A stretch of 64,000 nt of DNA from Taenia hydatigena (lineage: Eukaryota; Platyhelminthes; Cestoda; Cyclophyllidea; Taeniidae): assembly GCA_036345935.2 (NCBI GenBank), contig JADWOT020001908.1:1-64000 (forward strand). Reading direction: 5' to 3'. Positions 13,952 through 25,899 of this stretch are shown here, piece by piece. The notes below the pieces were generated by a model, which worked only from the letters and a program-made list of their open reading frames with translations, did not search any database and was not told the origin of the DNA. Both the position numbers and the translations under genes were made by a program. How positions within the stretch are numbered: position 1 is the stretch's first letter; each line of letters begins with the position of its first letter.

Positions 13952-13975
13952 CTCCTTTTATTATCCATTATTGGT
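13952..13975 (-). promoter_or_regulatory. Possible TATA-like and CCAAT elements of the HSP70 gene
   Basis: Reading the minus strand, CCAAT (13,974-13,970) is followed within about 10 bases by a TATA-like GATAATAAAAGG, 11-25 bases upstream of the first ATG of the HSP70 frame. This is too close to Met1 for a normal 5' UTR, which is a further argument for translation from Met19 at 13,887. I saw no convincing heat-shock element (alternating GAA/TTC blocks) within about 200 bases. Confidence 0.25.
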
Positions 13976-13989
13976 AACTCTGAGTAGCG

Positions 13990-15980
13990 TTACCATGTGC
14001 ACCGAGTGCTAGAATGCTTTTAGCCAACCAGAAACCGCCATCAAGTATTGTTTTGATCGAGTGGCAACTGCACACACGAAAGTGGTGACGCACAATTTTG
14101 ACTTTGATGTGAATACGCCTGTGAGTGAGCATCTCAGTGCTGATTTTGTGACGGTATAGATGAAGCCTTATCGAAGCGCACACTTATCGACTCATGCCTG
14201 GTAGCGCTCCAATGTCCATGAGGTTCCGCGTGATAAGTTAGAAATGTTAACCCTGAGTGCTATGGCCCTCAGCATGACCCTGACTCTCTAGCGTGAAGCA
14301 GTAGAGTAAGGAAGCAGAACAAATAAGGCTTGTGAAGTGCCCAAAATGTAATTTTATGACATTAGACTCAGATTCAGGAGAAATTTACAAGTTCTTTATG
14401 CTATCGTCGGTCATCTGCTCGACTTCATTTCAACGTGATTCTCCCTCCCTCATAATTAGTCTATCGTTTAATTCACACCACTTTTAAAATGAGTATCTTT
14501 GTTTTGTAATGATGAATTTTTGCTACTCCAAATGGAACGCGCCCTTTTTCTTTAATAGTAAACATCAAAGACATGACTTTAGGTGGTACTCTCCTTAATA
14601 ATGATCCTATTGTGTGAGTGAAATTATTGCAACTTTAGAGTGCTTGGTCGAATTTCAATGACTCCATCATGCTCTTCCAGAAATCTCGGTAGCATTTAGA
14701 TCTCCATAGCGTGTGCGAACAGGTTACCATCGCCGTGCCAAATAGGCTGCGACCAGCACACTTTCATGGCCGACATGCCCTCATGTGATTCCCTTTAAGT
14801 CTTTTGTTGTGCGATGCATATTTGCGAAAATAATCCTACAACATGGTCAGGACACCTCTCTATCAAACTTTGCCTTAAGAACTGGCTATGAGATGAGATC
14901 TATGTGCAAGCTCAACTGCCCCCATGTAGTTTAATTCTATGCATCCACAGCCCATGTGATTGTCACAGCTTGAATCACACTAATCGAATGAGCAAAGATG
15001 ATGAGAAAGTGTGACACAGAGGCTTGCGCAAATCTAATAAATTCTCACACAACAGTTTGTACTTTATTTCAAAGGAGTCTCTGCCCCACCCTGATCAAAT
15101 GAAGCCACTTATAATATTGTTATTGTCGTGGAAGCGTGTAGAAGGTTTGTGCGCGATGACAATGTCACAATTCGTTAGGTTGGATCAGGTTCGACTCATC
15201 AGCCACGAGAGGTCGAAAAGACATTAAGGTAAGAGCCATGGTGTGTAGCTTGAGTGACTAGTGTAGGCGGTCACACAGCTTGCGGGTCCCTGTAGGTGGG
15301 TGGGTAAGTGGGTCGGTATGCAGCGATTTCGTCGTCTGACAGAAGGATTTTCCTGCTTAGTTGTTGGAAGAGGTGAAATTAGTTAAGCAATGGTAAGGAG
15401 AAGGGGCTTTGTATTACTTTTAGGATCTTGCTCACGAATCGTCAATAATGGCGTTTTCTACGACGCCTTCCTACGAAGCAACATTATAATCTTGCTGATT
15501 ATGCGACAGATTGCTTATAGATAGATGCCTCTTGTTTCCTCCTCCTTCCCCCTCGTTCGCTTTTTGCGGTCTCGGTCTATCTGCAACCTACCCTGCTACC
15601 TTAGCCAATATCCGATTAAATATCCACCTCGACGCGCAACTCCTACTCAGCATTGATTCAGTAGAAATAATATTTTACCCTCAGCTCTGCAGTACATGCG
15701 ACTGGAAGCAGGTAGACATCGCATGGGATAAAGGATTCACAACAACAATCGCCCTCCTTCTCTTCAATATGAACCCTTTTTGGTGACACACTATCGAAGC
15801 ATGCACACTACTAGTTACCACTCTTAGGACTGTGATGTTTGGAACACACGCTGTTCGTAAATTGAGGTCTTACACTCTTGTAGTGGGGCTGTGCTGATGG
15901 TAGTTGGAGCAGGTATGTCTGCATTTCCATCCTATTCACCTTAAAAGCAAGGAAGGGAAAGATACCTCACAATAGGAACC
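13990..15980. other. No recognised gene
   Basis: Sequence upstream of the HSP70-like gene. It contains only short open frames. A G-rich stretch with four runs of two or three G lies at about 15,294-15,316. Nothing else stands out. Confidence 0.35.
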
Positions 15981-16000
15981 AGTGCTTCATCAATGAGGTG

Positions 16001-16116
16001 GGACAGAGGGAAATAAGCTGCTGGCATGGCTCAGAGGCCAGCCTACGCTGCTAGGGCAATACGACCACCTCTGCAACCCTGACCGAAACCGGTAGTTTTA
16101 ACAAACAAAGTACTAC
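16001..16116 (+). repeat. Short repeat R1 (possible LTR of a miniature element)
   Basis: Begins GGACAGAGGGAAATAAGCTG and ends AACAAACAAAGTACTAC. It matches R2 (16,711-16,826) closely along its length and R3 (17,232-17,350) more distantly. R1 and R2 flank about 600 bases of GC-richer sequence without a recognised product, an arrangement compatible with a terminal-repeat retrotransposon in miniature (TRIM). Massively expressed TRIMs are known from taeniid tapeworms, but I cannot confirm family membership. Confidence 0.5.
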
Positions 16117-16652
16117 ATTGTCCCTCTCCTCCTTCGAGCGTCGTCCCCAACGCGCCCCTTGGTACACCTCCTGCGTCGGCCATCACAACGTAGTCGGTGC
16201 TGCAAGGAGCAACCACGAGCTAAACATCCCAGTCGCCGACATTCGACGCGATTGAGGCGATGCTTAACATAAACGTCAGTGACCCTTCTTGGCAGTGCAT
16301 TGGACTTCAAGTTTCGTTTGGCTTGGAAGCAAAGCTCAGAATAAGAGGTTCTGCCGGCGATAAGCATGTGTGTAGGGGGCCGTTAGAACGTCGATCTTCT
16401 TAGGCAAGTATATTAGAGGTAATCTTCGAAAGGAAACCCCTTAGGTGGTCCATGGCTAGTGTCGCTTTGGTTGTCAATAGCTTTCTTGTGAAAACGGAGA
16501 TGGAGCAGATGCCGGAAGCGGACGTCGTTCGTGGCCCATCCGTAGCACATGCACTTCTTTCGCACCACTGCACCATGCCACAGGCGACGGAGATCGGGAT
16601 AGAAACCCTATGGAGTCGGATTCGCTTTCTGCTGCCACCAATGCAGCACTTT

Positions 16653-16826
16653 AAGGCTCCCTCGAGGGCAAAAGAAGGCAGGATGCTAAAGTAGAGTATA
16701 TATGTTCACCGGACAGAGGGAAATAGGCTGCTGGCATAGCCCGGAGGCCAGCCCACGCAGCTAGGGCGATACGGCCACTCCTGTGACCTTCACCGATACA
16801 GGTAGTTCCAACAAACAAAGTACTAC
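16653..16826 (+). repeat. Short repeat R2 with TATA-like motif
   Basis: The core from 16,711 matches R1. In addition, the 58 bases upstream (starting AAGGCTCCCTCGAGGG) match the upstream part of R3, so the full repeat is about 175 bases. It includes GAGTATATATGTTC, a TATA-like promoter motif, about 10 bases before the GGACAGAGGG core. An internal promoter in a direct repeat is what an LTR would have. Confidence 0.5.
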
Positions 16827-17174
16827 AATCCCTGCTTGTCATAGGTTATATTTATAATTCTGCTTTTTCCTTTCCCGATTTTCATCATAAAGTTCAGTGG
16901 ACGTCAGGAGGCGTCGCAGATACTGTGCCAGTCACTTGCCTGTGTATCAGGACTCGGGTGACAGGATTATTTGAGCTCCTGTTAAAATTCATAAAAACCA
17001 TCAAAATAACTCAAATCAACATCAAATCATATAAATCGACTTAGTTGCAAAAAAAACTTAATAATCGTTAAGATATACAAACGAAAAGTCAATGCAAACG
17101 CTGGGCTGATAGCCACATTGCACATATTACTAATTTATGACACTTGTAATGTTATTTTAAGGCTGTGTCGTCCT

Positions 17175-17350
17175 GAGGCTTCCTTGAAGGAAAACGAAGG
17201 CAAAATACTAGGGCAGATTATATGTATTCAACAGGCGAAGGGAAATAAGCTGCTGGCATATCCGGAGACCGACCTAAGCAGCTTGAGTAATATGGTTACC
17301 TCTGTGACCCTGACCAAAAACCAGCAGTCCAAACGAACGAAGTATTACAA
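17175..17350 (+). repeat. Short repeat R3, diverged copy
   Basis: A diverged copy of R2: GAGGCTTCCTTGAAGG, then AGATTATATGTATTC in place of the TATA-like motif, then GGGAAATAAGCTGCTGGCAT and CTCTGTGACCCTGACC. It lies about 520 bases downstream of R2 in the same orientation and could be a solo LTR or the end of a second element. Confidence 0.45.
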
Positions 17351-17359
17351 AAGCGTTGT

Positions 17360-18350
17360 TACATCTAGCTTTTGTTGCTAATTTTCTTACTAACACCTGA
17401 CAAATATGCGAATGATACCTGTATTTCATTGTTTTAAATTTTCGATCAAAGTTAAAAAAGTTAGGTGTTTGTGAAGGCCTTTGACTTATTAAGGACACAC
17501 AGAAATTAGAATTTTATTTGTTTTACCGGGCAAAGAATAAAGTGATTGGCCAGATTTGTACGTGAAGTACGAAAGTGGTGTACACTTTAGTGACCATTGT
17601 TTTCTGTTAATGGGCCTTAACTAGCTCCAATACTTTGGGGATCTGGTAAGTATTTGGCACTTTTTTATTGATTTTGGTTCGGTAGTTGTTATTAGGTCTT
17701 TTGCATGCCAATTGGCTTCCTTTATAGGTCTACTTGCTAGAATAAACGCGAAGGTTTCATAATGCGACTGTTAAGACGTTTTGTTTCCCAACTGCGAGGT
17801 AAAGTTACGTTCATTTCTTTCTGTACAAAACTTTATGTGGTAAATTAAGACTGTTTTGGCGATTTTTTAATTAGTTTGCTCCTCAATGACTGTGGACTTC
17901 GATCAATGGGTCGCAACTTTGTTGGGAAGCGTTTTGGTTTAACTAGGTACTTGGTGCCTCTTCATTACTATCGTGCTAATAAGTATTTTTTATATCTACG
18001 TGACTTTTAACGCATTCTCTTTATCTGTTTACATGCTGAAATAGACGCCGAAGAGGTAGCTGTATTTTCTGTCATCCGTCGGCAATGAGTGTGGCTCTTG
18101 CCTTCGCTATCACTTTACACGTTCCTCAGGTAAGATGGGATTGCTGTATGTGAATTTTTCTGTCTTTCGTGTGTATCTACAGATTTGATGTGCGTTCTCA
18201 TTTAGGGTAGAAGCATGCTTTCACCATTTATCCGTATGTTCTTTCGTACTTTATGTGTGGTAAAAGGTCCGTTGTTTCCATTACCATTATGTCCGTGTTG
18301 GTGGAGCGCACATCATATATGGAGGGCGTGGGACGCTTGACGGCTCTACC
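17360..18350. other. No recognised gene
   Basis: AT-rich, T-rich on the plus strand, with only short open frames. Its counterpart in the other arm, if the duplication extends this far, lies outside the window. Confidence 0.35.
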
Positions 18351-18352
18351 GC

Positions 18353-19783
18353 TCATTGACTTGGGGACGGGTTATTTCTGTGTTGATGTTGTGTAGAGGC
18401 TCTCGGTGATGGCTTAATGGTAGGTTCAGCTTTGACGGCATGAGTTGACGTCTGGGTGAGGTGGACGCAGCAGGAGCGATGGAGTGACTGGTGGGGAGCT
18501 TTTACATCACTTTGCAGTCTACTTTGTAGTAGTCTTAAATGTTTGCTTGTTAAGGTGCTTTTTTTCCTATTAGAAGTTATGTTCAGAGGCGTTAGCTTTG
18601 CGGCGCGTTGGACATTCACACATCGGCTCTTCCATTGTTTGCTTTCCCCCTTTTCAGATACTACAAAATTACTGTGGTGGCGGTGGTGGGGCAACATTTT
18701 ATGAGTTTGTGAAATGGTAGGCAATGCAAGCTTGCGGAGTCATTGGCGGAGAGGTCTCCATCTTGGATGCATGGACAATGGCGGTGACATAGCGGTAGAT
18801 GTGACCTTTTGTTTAGCTGGGCACAAGCATTGGGTGCGAATGGCATGGCCGCAAGCTCGGTTGGCTAACTGGAGTGTGGCACTGGTGGGTTGGGGGAGGG
18901 AAGCGAGCCTTTTGTCACGTTGATTAGTTGTGCTGGCGATTGTGTCAACACTGAAAAGATGGGGAGGAGTAGAGGTGTTCCATAGTTTTTGTTTCAAACC
19001 TACTCCAGGCGGGCCTTCTTTTCGTGAATTTTGGTGCGTGTCTGCGTGTTTTTAGCTTCATAGTTCGCAGTGTGTATTCCTTGTCTTACTGTCTGCTAAT
19101 TTTTTTTATTGCGCGTAGACCCATGCACACTGATATTTTCAAGATCGTCTAGAATTCGTTTTTAGTTCCGCAAACGTGTGTGCGTGCATGGAGATCTCTT
19201 TTTTGTTAATGAGGTTCGCGAGAGAGAATTTGGCGAGTTTTGGTTGGCTGTTGGATGGCAGCACTTTTTTGCGTTCGTTCGTTATGATGAACAATGGAGT
19301 GGAGGGGATTGATTGAAGTTGTCGTGGCGGTATTGCAGGTGGGCAGGTAAGTAGGTGGGGGTTATTTGAATAGGGAAGGAATGATATTGTGGTGAATGAG
19401 GCCTCGTTTGCTGGGAGGGAAGTTACCAAGCCCTTGGCTTTACGTGGTACCAAAGTGGTTGCGGGTCCAAAATACAGCGAAAGGGGATTTTTATTTCCTC
19501 TGGAGCATTGTTATGTGATAGGCATAAAGACTTGGGTGAGTAGCACTAGGTGTCAATTTTGTGCGCCAAAATTGTAAGTGTAGTATTTGTGTGTTGTAAT
19601 AGTTGGCTTCTGACCAACACTGGCTGTCTCGCCGCTGCTGTTCGCAACGCTGGCCACGTGGCGCTTTTCAACGTCGTCGTTAATCACAGACTCATCAGGC
19701 TGCCTGTCGTCAATAACACGCATTGTTGTTGTCGACGGTGGCAATAATGGAAAAGGGGGATGCGGACGTAGATGCCGGTCCAT
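18353..19783 (-). CDS. Candidate multi-exon gene, Ser/Thr/Pro-rich product, unknown function
   Basis: Four open blocks lie in order on the minus strand. (1) 19,783-19,553 contains MRVIDDRQPDESVINDDVEK from an ATG at 19,723; against the right arm I counted four silent and four replacement changes. (2) About 19,500-19,139 contains LVPRKAKGLVTSLPANEASF and is also open on the right as far as the window edge, with no stop or frameshift among about 13 residue changes. (3) 18,950-18,740 begins after a good acceptor (pyrimidine-rich, TTTTCAG). (4) 18,660-18,353 begins after TTTTGTAG, is basic and Ser/Thr-rich, and ends in a stop. Intron phases between blocks are unresolved, so two genes or partly non-coding blocks are possible. 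No domain is recognised. Confidence 0.3.
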
Positions 19784-20314
19784 GGGAGGCTACCGAGACT
19801 ACATCAAAGGCCTCCGAACTCGTCCTTGTCGATGGCGGCAGCTGTGACGTCACAGCAACTACTAGAAGAGCAATTGATACGATCAAGAGTTCGCTTGCTC
19901 CTCCTTCTCCTCATCAGTGTGGATTATTCTTTCATGCAGGCCATAAGCAGGCAGGCAGCGCGGCTGTGTCCTTGGAAGGCTGAGTGCGGCGTGTACGGAT
20001 GTGTGGACGTCAGGCAGGCGGCCGGTGGTCGAAAGCGAAGGGAGAGGAGAACGGTAACTTGGTGAGTACCTCTCCACGGGACAGTGTGTTGTACGAGTTG
20101 AAAGAGATCTTATCATAGGCTCACAATCGCATCACTTTTGCTTGTTTTGAGACCTTTAGCAGCAACAACAACAACAACAAGTGTATAGTGTGCGACGAAG
20201 CCGATGTGAGGCTATATTGTTATTATGAGCCTTCATACGGTGCATTGGTTTTTCATGAGGTCCGCATTTGTGAGCGTTGAGCGGGGTGACTTATTGCTGG
20301 GGCGTGGTTGTTAA

Positions 20315-20348
20315 TTTTCAGGGGAAGGAGGAGGACGAGGAGGAGGAA
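20315..20348 (+). repeat. GGA-rich microsatellite
   Basis: Imperfect GGA/GAGGAGGA run on plus. The mirror position in the right arm (about 62,812-62,838) has a longer, purer run of CTC repeats. A short ACA run (near 20,164) is shortened and altered in the right arm (near 62,980). This is ordinary slippage between the arms. Confidence 0.6.
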
Positions 20349-20429
20349 GCGAGGATACTGCATGATTTAATGTCGGACTTGCTTCCGTCCATTGTTGCAT
20401 TCATAGTTCACGCCATATGGAAACGTTCT

Positions 20430-20690
20430 AACACCTACCAATTGTTTTGTCCACATCGCATTGCCAAGTTTATAGCCATCACTCGCTCAATATTGCACCT
20501 GTGACTCTGCATAGGTGCACCACTGATCAGATGCGAAAACAAAGTTTGAACTATAATGACTAGAGGAAAGGCATTCAACAAGGGCAGTACCAAAGAAGGG
20601 GCCAGTAAGACGAAAGATTTGTGCAGTACTTTTGTTATTAAAATGGGACTTGGGGAGACGAAGAGGCAGTCATAGCGCACCTAGTGATGA
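20430..20690 (-). other. Conserved open frame in both arms, uncertain
   Basis: An 81-codon frame (containing FVSPSPILITKVLHKSFVLL) is open here and, extended to 90 codons, at 62,478-62,750 on plus. The two differ at about ten residues. A frame on the other strand of both arms is also open. Being open in both arms is weak evidence by itself, because the arms are only a few percent diverged. Confidence 0.15.
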
Positions 20691-21049
20691 AGATGGTGGT
20701 CAGAGCAATTTAGGTTTGCAATAAAGTCCAAAGCATTTTGAGGCAAAAGACGAGGAGACAAACAGGGAGCTCGCTAAATCTCTATTCCTTGTGTAATAAT
20801 TATGTCGACAGAGGCCATCCTTTCACTACCCATAAGGGTTGTGTCGATCCCCTGTCTTTTAAATTAATAGGTTTGTAACAGGATAACCAGTCTACTCAAG
20901 GGTAGCACTCAGATTCTCACATGTGGTGCGTAACGTTCCGACACCTTTCTTAGAATGAATGCTGGCAAGTTTGCATGACGTATAATGCTTTCTATAATAA
21001 GATTCAATTTTCAAACAATCAATTGTCGAAGATGAAATGAATTTGGTTT

Positions 21050-22097
21050 TTATGCGCTCGCAAAGATCAATTTTAGCGGTTGTTCCAAGGCCAAGCTTGA
21101 TGGTGTGTTTTGTGTGTTTTCAAGAATTCTTAAGATTGAGAGATATTTGCTCGACAGTGGTACTTCAAGTTTGGCAGGTTCAAGGTCATCGGTCGTGCTT
21201 ATTATATTGCCTGTCGATATGGTGGGTGCGTCGCGTTTTAATTGCGGCTTTTTTGGGTGGATAAGCTCCGTTAATTCTGGAAGGAAAGAAACTGTTTCGT
21301 TTTGGACTTCACGTGAGGTTAATGATGGTCCAAATCTTAAGAATGACAAGAATGTGTCTATCTGTGGTGGTGCATCTAATGTGCCCCAAGGGATTGCTGA
21401 AAAGAATGCAGAATTTAATGTTTGAGTTCTCTCTTACTCTCTACTCCGGCCTAGAGGTTGGTGTGATCTGTGCTGTACCTCAATGAATCCGTTGCGCATC
21501 CTTTTCCCGAAGTCTATTCACAAATGCAATGTGACAGCTACATTTTCCAAATTGTTATAGTAACCATATTGGTCGAATTTATCGTGTTCATTGGACGCAG
21601 ATATAGCTGCGGTGCGCTCCGAAAGGGTACTTGAGTATGTTCTTCTCCACTAGGGAACTGAATGTCGTCTCCTTTAACTTTAGTATACCCGGTCGGAACA
21701 AGTCTAAGCCAAAGTCGTAAAGATTCTTCTGCGACTGAGGCGTTAACGTGCAACCTACTCCATCGTCGCACAGCGTATTAATCTGCTGCCTTGATTTAAA
21801 TTGTTTCTTCAAGTCCTAGTTTGTTCCTGTAGATTCGAGGATGTTCTTCAAATGGAATATTCGGTGGCTCGGGTGACGGGTGGATGCAAACATCGAATTT
21901 TACCGCGCAAAATGGAGACGACTGACAAATGAAGCAGCACATCAGCTATGTTTCTTCCGAGCCTGCAAAGGACAGGTACTTCGTTGAAGCTGTGCTGCCG
22001 CTGAAGGACGTTTTGGTAGTCACCGTTCGCTGGTGAAATTTTGTCGAAACTGTTGGAAGTCTGTCGCGAAGTAGGGTGCAAGCGGTGCCGTGTCCAT
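21050..22097 (-). CDS. Candidate three-exon gene, left copy, unknown function
   Basis: Exon 1 (22,097-22,024) runs from MDTAPLAPYFATDF to FTSE and ends in phase 2 before a GTGACT donor; the frame stays open upstream to 22,208, so an earlier start is possible. Exon 2 begins at 21,789 after ATCAAG and continues the frame as RQQINTLCDDGVGCTLTPQS until a stop at 21,588. The terminal exon (21,396-21,050) follows a strong acceptor (TTCTTTTCAG), starts IPWGTLDAPPQIDTFLSFLR and ends LEQPLKLIFASA. Comparing the terminal exon with the right arm I counted about six silent and six replacement changes and no frameshift, which favours coding. The exon 2 donor is not settled. No domain is recognised: the product looks soluble, without a signal peptide or membrane segment. 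Confidence 0.45.
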
Positions 22098-22209
22098 GGC
22101 TTCTGCTTTATGACGCGGTGGGCAAAAAGGGCCACGTCGATGAGTGTGACAATTGTGGATGCATGGAGGAAGTGACTCGCCTATTAAGAGGTACGTATCA
22201 ATGCACATT

Positions 22210-24020
22210 TATGTACATTTGAAAAGCCCCTATTCATGCACGGTACTTGCCGTTTTGTCAACTTTGATGAGGTGTGGCGCCTGAGTGCGAGGTGTAGTTT
22301 TTTGCGTTGGCCACAGTCACTGTCTGTTCTATGGGAATTTAATGCCGGCTTAGGAATAACTGTCTCTTCTTAATTTTTTTTCAGCTGCCACCAGCTGTTT
22401 AAGTACTTTCACTCAGCACTGGTATATTTTAAATATTGTTAGTTCTAACTTTTGCGCTCATTGACATCTGGTCGTGTCACTGGCTGAATTTGTCCACTGT
22501 ATTCATCTTGTCATCGCTTTCCGTTTGGAAGGGTAGATGGCATGCTTTGGTCTATTACTCGTTTCCCTCATTCTAATCTGGCCAGGAGAGGTTGTGCCTA
22601 GCGTGTTAATTAATATGCATGTGCTTTTTGAGAATTTTGATTGGGACAAGTTGTCTGTGTTCATTACAAAGTGTAAATTCGTAGTTATCGGATTGGGTGT
22701 ACTGGATGCTGATGGGTAGGGATACGGCAATTTGCTTCATTGTACGTGTGGGCATCTGCGATGGACTGTAATTATCAGTTCCGAATAAGTGTTCTTTCAC
22801 ATTCGGAGCAGTAGTATAGACACTACGCACAGTTGTATTAAGTGAGTAGGTTCCAATTAATCTACTTGTCGTCAGAAAGCATGATGCTGCCCTACTTCTT
22901 CTTACTGTTTAGCGGATTTGAGGAGGACCATTTGGTAATTGAATGTACACTTTTGGGCGCACTCAAGTTTTGCTGATTGTTAAGCGATTCCGTAGATTTC
23001 TTCCGCCGTTGTTACTCGAATCTGCCTGATTAGTGCTCCTTCTGTAAACCATCGGACTGTGCGCGTTTATTATTGTCAAGAAAAATCTCGGGATGTCTGC
23101 CTCCGTGTCAATCCACGGTGTTGCTGGACTTAATCAGTAAACATTACATTGAACTGTGTGTCCATCGCACTAGGCTTGGGACTCATCATCGTGTGCTTGG
23201 CACGCTATTGTTTCTTCTCACTGTGCCATCGTTCTTGTTTTTTGTTAGTAGGCATAAAGTTACTCCTTTCTTTTAGCATGGGATGCTCTCTTATTATCGT
23301 TAGAATGATTAATAATTCAATTGTGCTGTTTTCTGCACTTTTCGTGCGTTTTCTATTTGCCCATGCTTAGTGCTTCGCGATATTTTGGTTAAGCAACGTC
23401 TTTTTAGGTAGTTTTGAGGATGTTTATTGAAAGCCAACAATTTGTTATTCCCGTTACTCAGTTGGCACTATCTTTTTGCTGATTCTCTTCGTTTTTCTGC
23501 AATTTCCTCGTAAAACATAATGCTTTTGAAAAGTAGTTAAAAGGCGAGTATTTAGCAGGGTGGAGTGTCTTGCCTTTGGTTAGCTTGCGAAGAGTAGACA
23601 TCAATCCATTTACAGACTCTTGGTAGAATGCTAGGGTTTTTGTGTCTCGAATTCAATTATTGCGTGTAAAGTTAAGTAAGTTGACTTCATTTATGAAATC
23701 ATAAGTTTTGCAATGATTCTGCCAGACCGCCTTCGTGCATTGTTTCATTTGATCACTACGAATTTTTTTTTTTCGTGCGAAATCTTACCTTTTCGTGGAT
23801 ATGCAGGGAACAACCAGACATTTTATTTCTGTCAGTTGTTTCGGCAAGCACTTTTTCCGTCTCCAAGCTTATAATCAACTCGTTAACAGGTTAAAACTTT
23901 CTTTTTGTCTCTTTTAGCTTTTTGCCTCCAAAATTAAGCAGTTTTTGTCGATCCAGCCTTACTTTCTGTTGTGAATTTTTTTTTTCTGTGTTGCCTTCGC
24001 CTTGTGCCCATAATTACTTG
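22210..24020. other. Left-arm stretch without a recognised gene
   Basis: Open frames at 22,830-22,503 (minus) are split by a frameshift relative to one continuous 109-codon frame in the right arm (60,302-60,631). The cause is a two-base difference: ACACACTTTG on the right, ACACTTTG on the left. A hydrophobic 73-codon frame at 23,149-23,370 is shared with the right arm but lies in T-rich DNA. At about 23,114 the left arm lacks the 2,139-base segment seen in the right arm. Confidence 0.35.
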
Positions 24021-24029
24021 ACATTCTTA

Positions 24030-25020
24030 GAGGGAGGTAATTTTGAGTAGATATTGCACGCCTTATTTGTAATGGTTGTTCTTTGTCCTATTCCCTGGGC
24101 GAGTTCTCGATTTGTACTACTTTTTTTCGTAATTGTCCCTGTGGTTTTCACTCCCAGTTGTAACTTTTTTTTTTAAGAGAATGCAGACAATTAACAAATA
24201 AAGGGTCTCAGGAATTACCACTGTGCGGGTGAGCTGAAAACCAACATTTTCGGGATAGCCACTGACCGGTAGACGTCTACACCTCTCAAGTGTCTGATTG
24301 CTGACTAGGTTGGCGCCTCTTGCTGGTACGGGTATCCAAGATTGTAGACGCCTTTCGCAAGAAACTCTGTCTACCACAGGCACTGGCACTGGCCTGTGCC
24401 ATTCTCGATAAATGATGTCTATTCCGTGTATAGCCTGATCTAGTACTTGCTACTTTATGTAATACCGCTGCACTATAATTGCTCATGCAGATGTAGAACC
24501 AGCACTTCTATCTAGACCTTATTTCCTTCGTATTGACCGAGACTTTTCCCAGCCCATGTTTGCTGTTTTCGTTTTGTAGGTTCAAGTGCCGATGATGTGT
24601 AAATGGGATGCAGACGAGAGGTCCGCTGTCCAAAGCGGATTAGAAGTGCAATTTGTCGGTGTGGAAACACCGCTACTATCGTGAGGTCCATGAAAACCAC
24701 TCATTAAGAGGGAAAGGAGACACTGGAATGATTTGATATGTCTTCTGGCAGCACTTTGATGTGGAACAGCAAAAAACCCTGTAGATCCTGAGTCATCATT
24801 GTTCCTAATGCCTACGTCCCCCTCTCCAAGTTGTGATGATGTCTCCGCAATGGTGTGTATTTCTGTTCATTTTTCATCATTAGCAAATTTAAAAATGATA
24901 CTCATTTGTGCGTGTTTCTTCGCAAAAAATGGAACATGGGTATTGAGTTTGCGCAGGTGATGGTAAATTTGCTTGTTGATCGACGTGGCCGAGGTGCGTG
25001 AGGTGAGGTGGTCCATTGTA
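24030..25020 (+). repeat. Dispersed repeat A, copy 2 (left arm)
   Basis: Matches 1-1,310 with many differences, including the palindrome GTAGACGTCTAC (near 24,271), CAATTTGTCGGTGTGGAAAC (near 24,650) and TTTGCGCAGGTGATG (near 24,947). Its mirror is at 55,980-57,030. It is much closer to its mirror than to copy 1, so the two arm copies arose with the arm duplication. Confidence 0.75.
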
Positions 25021-25025
25021 ATACG

Positions 25026-25388
25026 CTAGAAGGGTCTCCAGATTGTGGTACGAATGCAGCAGCTACTTTTTGCTAAGAGGGAATTATTAAATAAAGGTGG
25101 TTGTTTACCGCACCGCTTTTGTGTCGAGAGGTTAGTGAGTGCATAAACCATGCCTAATGGCTTAAGATAGGTTTTGGTAAGTCCAAGTTGACTTGAATAA
25201 TAAGTTGTAATTTCTAGGACAGTCTGAGATGGCATGCTGTCAAAGGGCAAACGTGGTGACGTCAAATAGAGCTGTTCAATTGTACAACATTTAATGCTTA
25301 GGAATGATCGCAATGGAATGCTAGTGATTTTAAAGCGAAAAGTGACAGCCTGAGTACATCGTTGGAACCTATGTTCTTGGTTGTTCAT
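25026..25388 (-). other. Conserved open frame in both arms, uncertain
   Basis: A 120-codon frame (containing KPLGMVYALTNLSTQKRC) is also open at 55,629-55,964 on the right arm, with about a dozen residue differences and no frameshift over some 105 shared residues. It is not recognised. It abuts the end of repeat A and could be part of an element. Confidence 0.2.
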
Positions 25389-25899
25389 TTATAATTATGA
25401 CAATTTGTACTCAGCTGTTTCTTTCATCGCTGGCAGCTGCAATATTCCTCAAGTTATGCAATCAAAACTTAGACCTGACCGATAAGTTAAGTAGCCTATT
25501 TTGGCAAACAGATAAAATAATGCAAGTATATAGAGCTACGTCACAAACTGTTTATTTAGATCTAGAATCGATCAGAATTATAATTTGACAGCTTAAACCA
25601 CTTAGTAGTTACTTGCTGCAGTTATCCTACCAAATTGTAAGAGTAAGTTTGGGATAGAGGTGAAGAGATGCGAAGTCGCTAGAATGGAGGGAGTAAGGAT
25701 GGGGATGGACAGAAGAGGATTGGAAATGGACTCTGTAGGATGACTCCTTACATTGCTGCGGTGTAGCTTTTTCTATTACTTTTTATATTTCTACCATTTA
25801 TTCCTAAACTGATTCAATTGCTTACTCATTTAGGCGCGTGACTAGGTAAAATTTGAAGAAACCCTCCCAACGACATGTGAAGCGGTTAGTCATAGCTCC

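Noticed and set aside
15126..15210. tRNA-like B box (GGTTCGACTC) with TCGTGG...CCACGA ends
   Set aside because: No matching A box, D-arm or anticodon arm can be drawn.
15294..15316. G-rich run suggesting a G-quadruplex
   Set aside because: One of the four runs has only two G and nothing in the context gives it a role.
19723..19983. Plus-strand frame (MLLSTVAIMEKGDADVDAGP) shared by both arms
   Set aside because: About twelve of 86 residues differ between arms, more than for the opposite-strand frame in the same region. I preferred the minus-strand model.
23149..23370. Hydrophobic 73-codon frame shared by both arms
   Set aside because: It lies in T-rich DNA, where such frames arise by chance. 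No splice signals support it.
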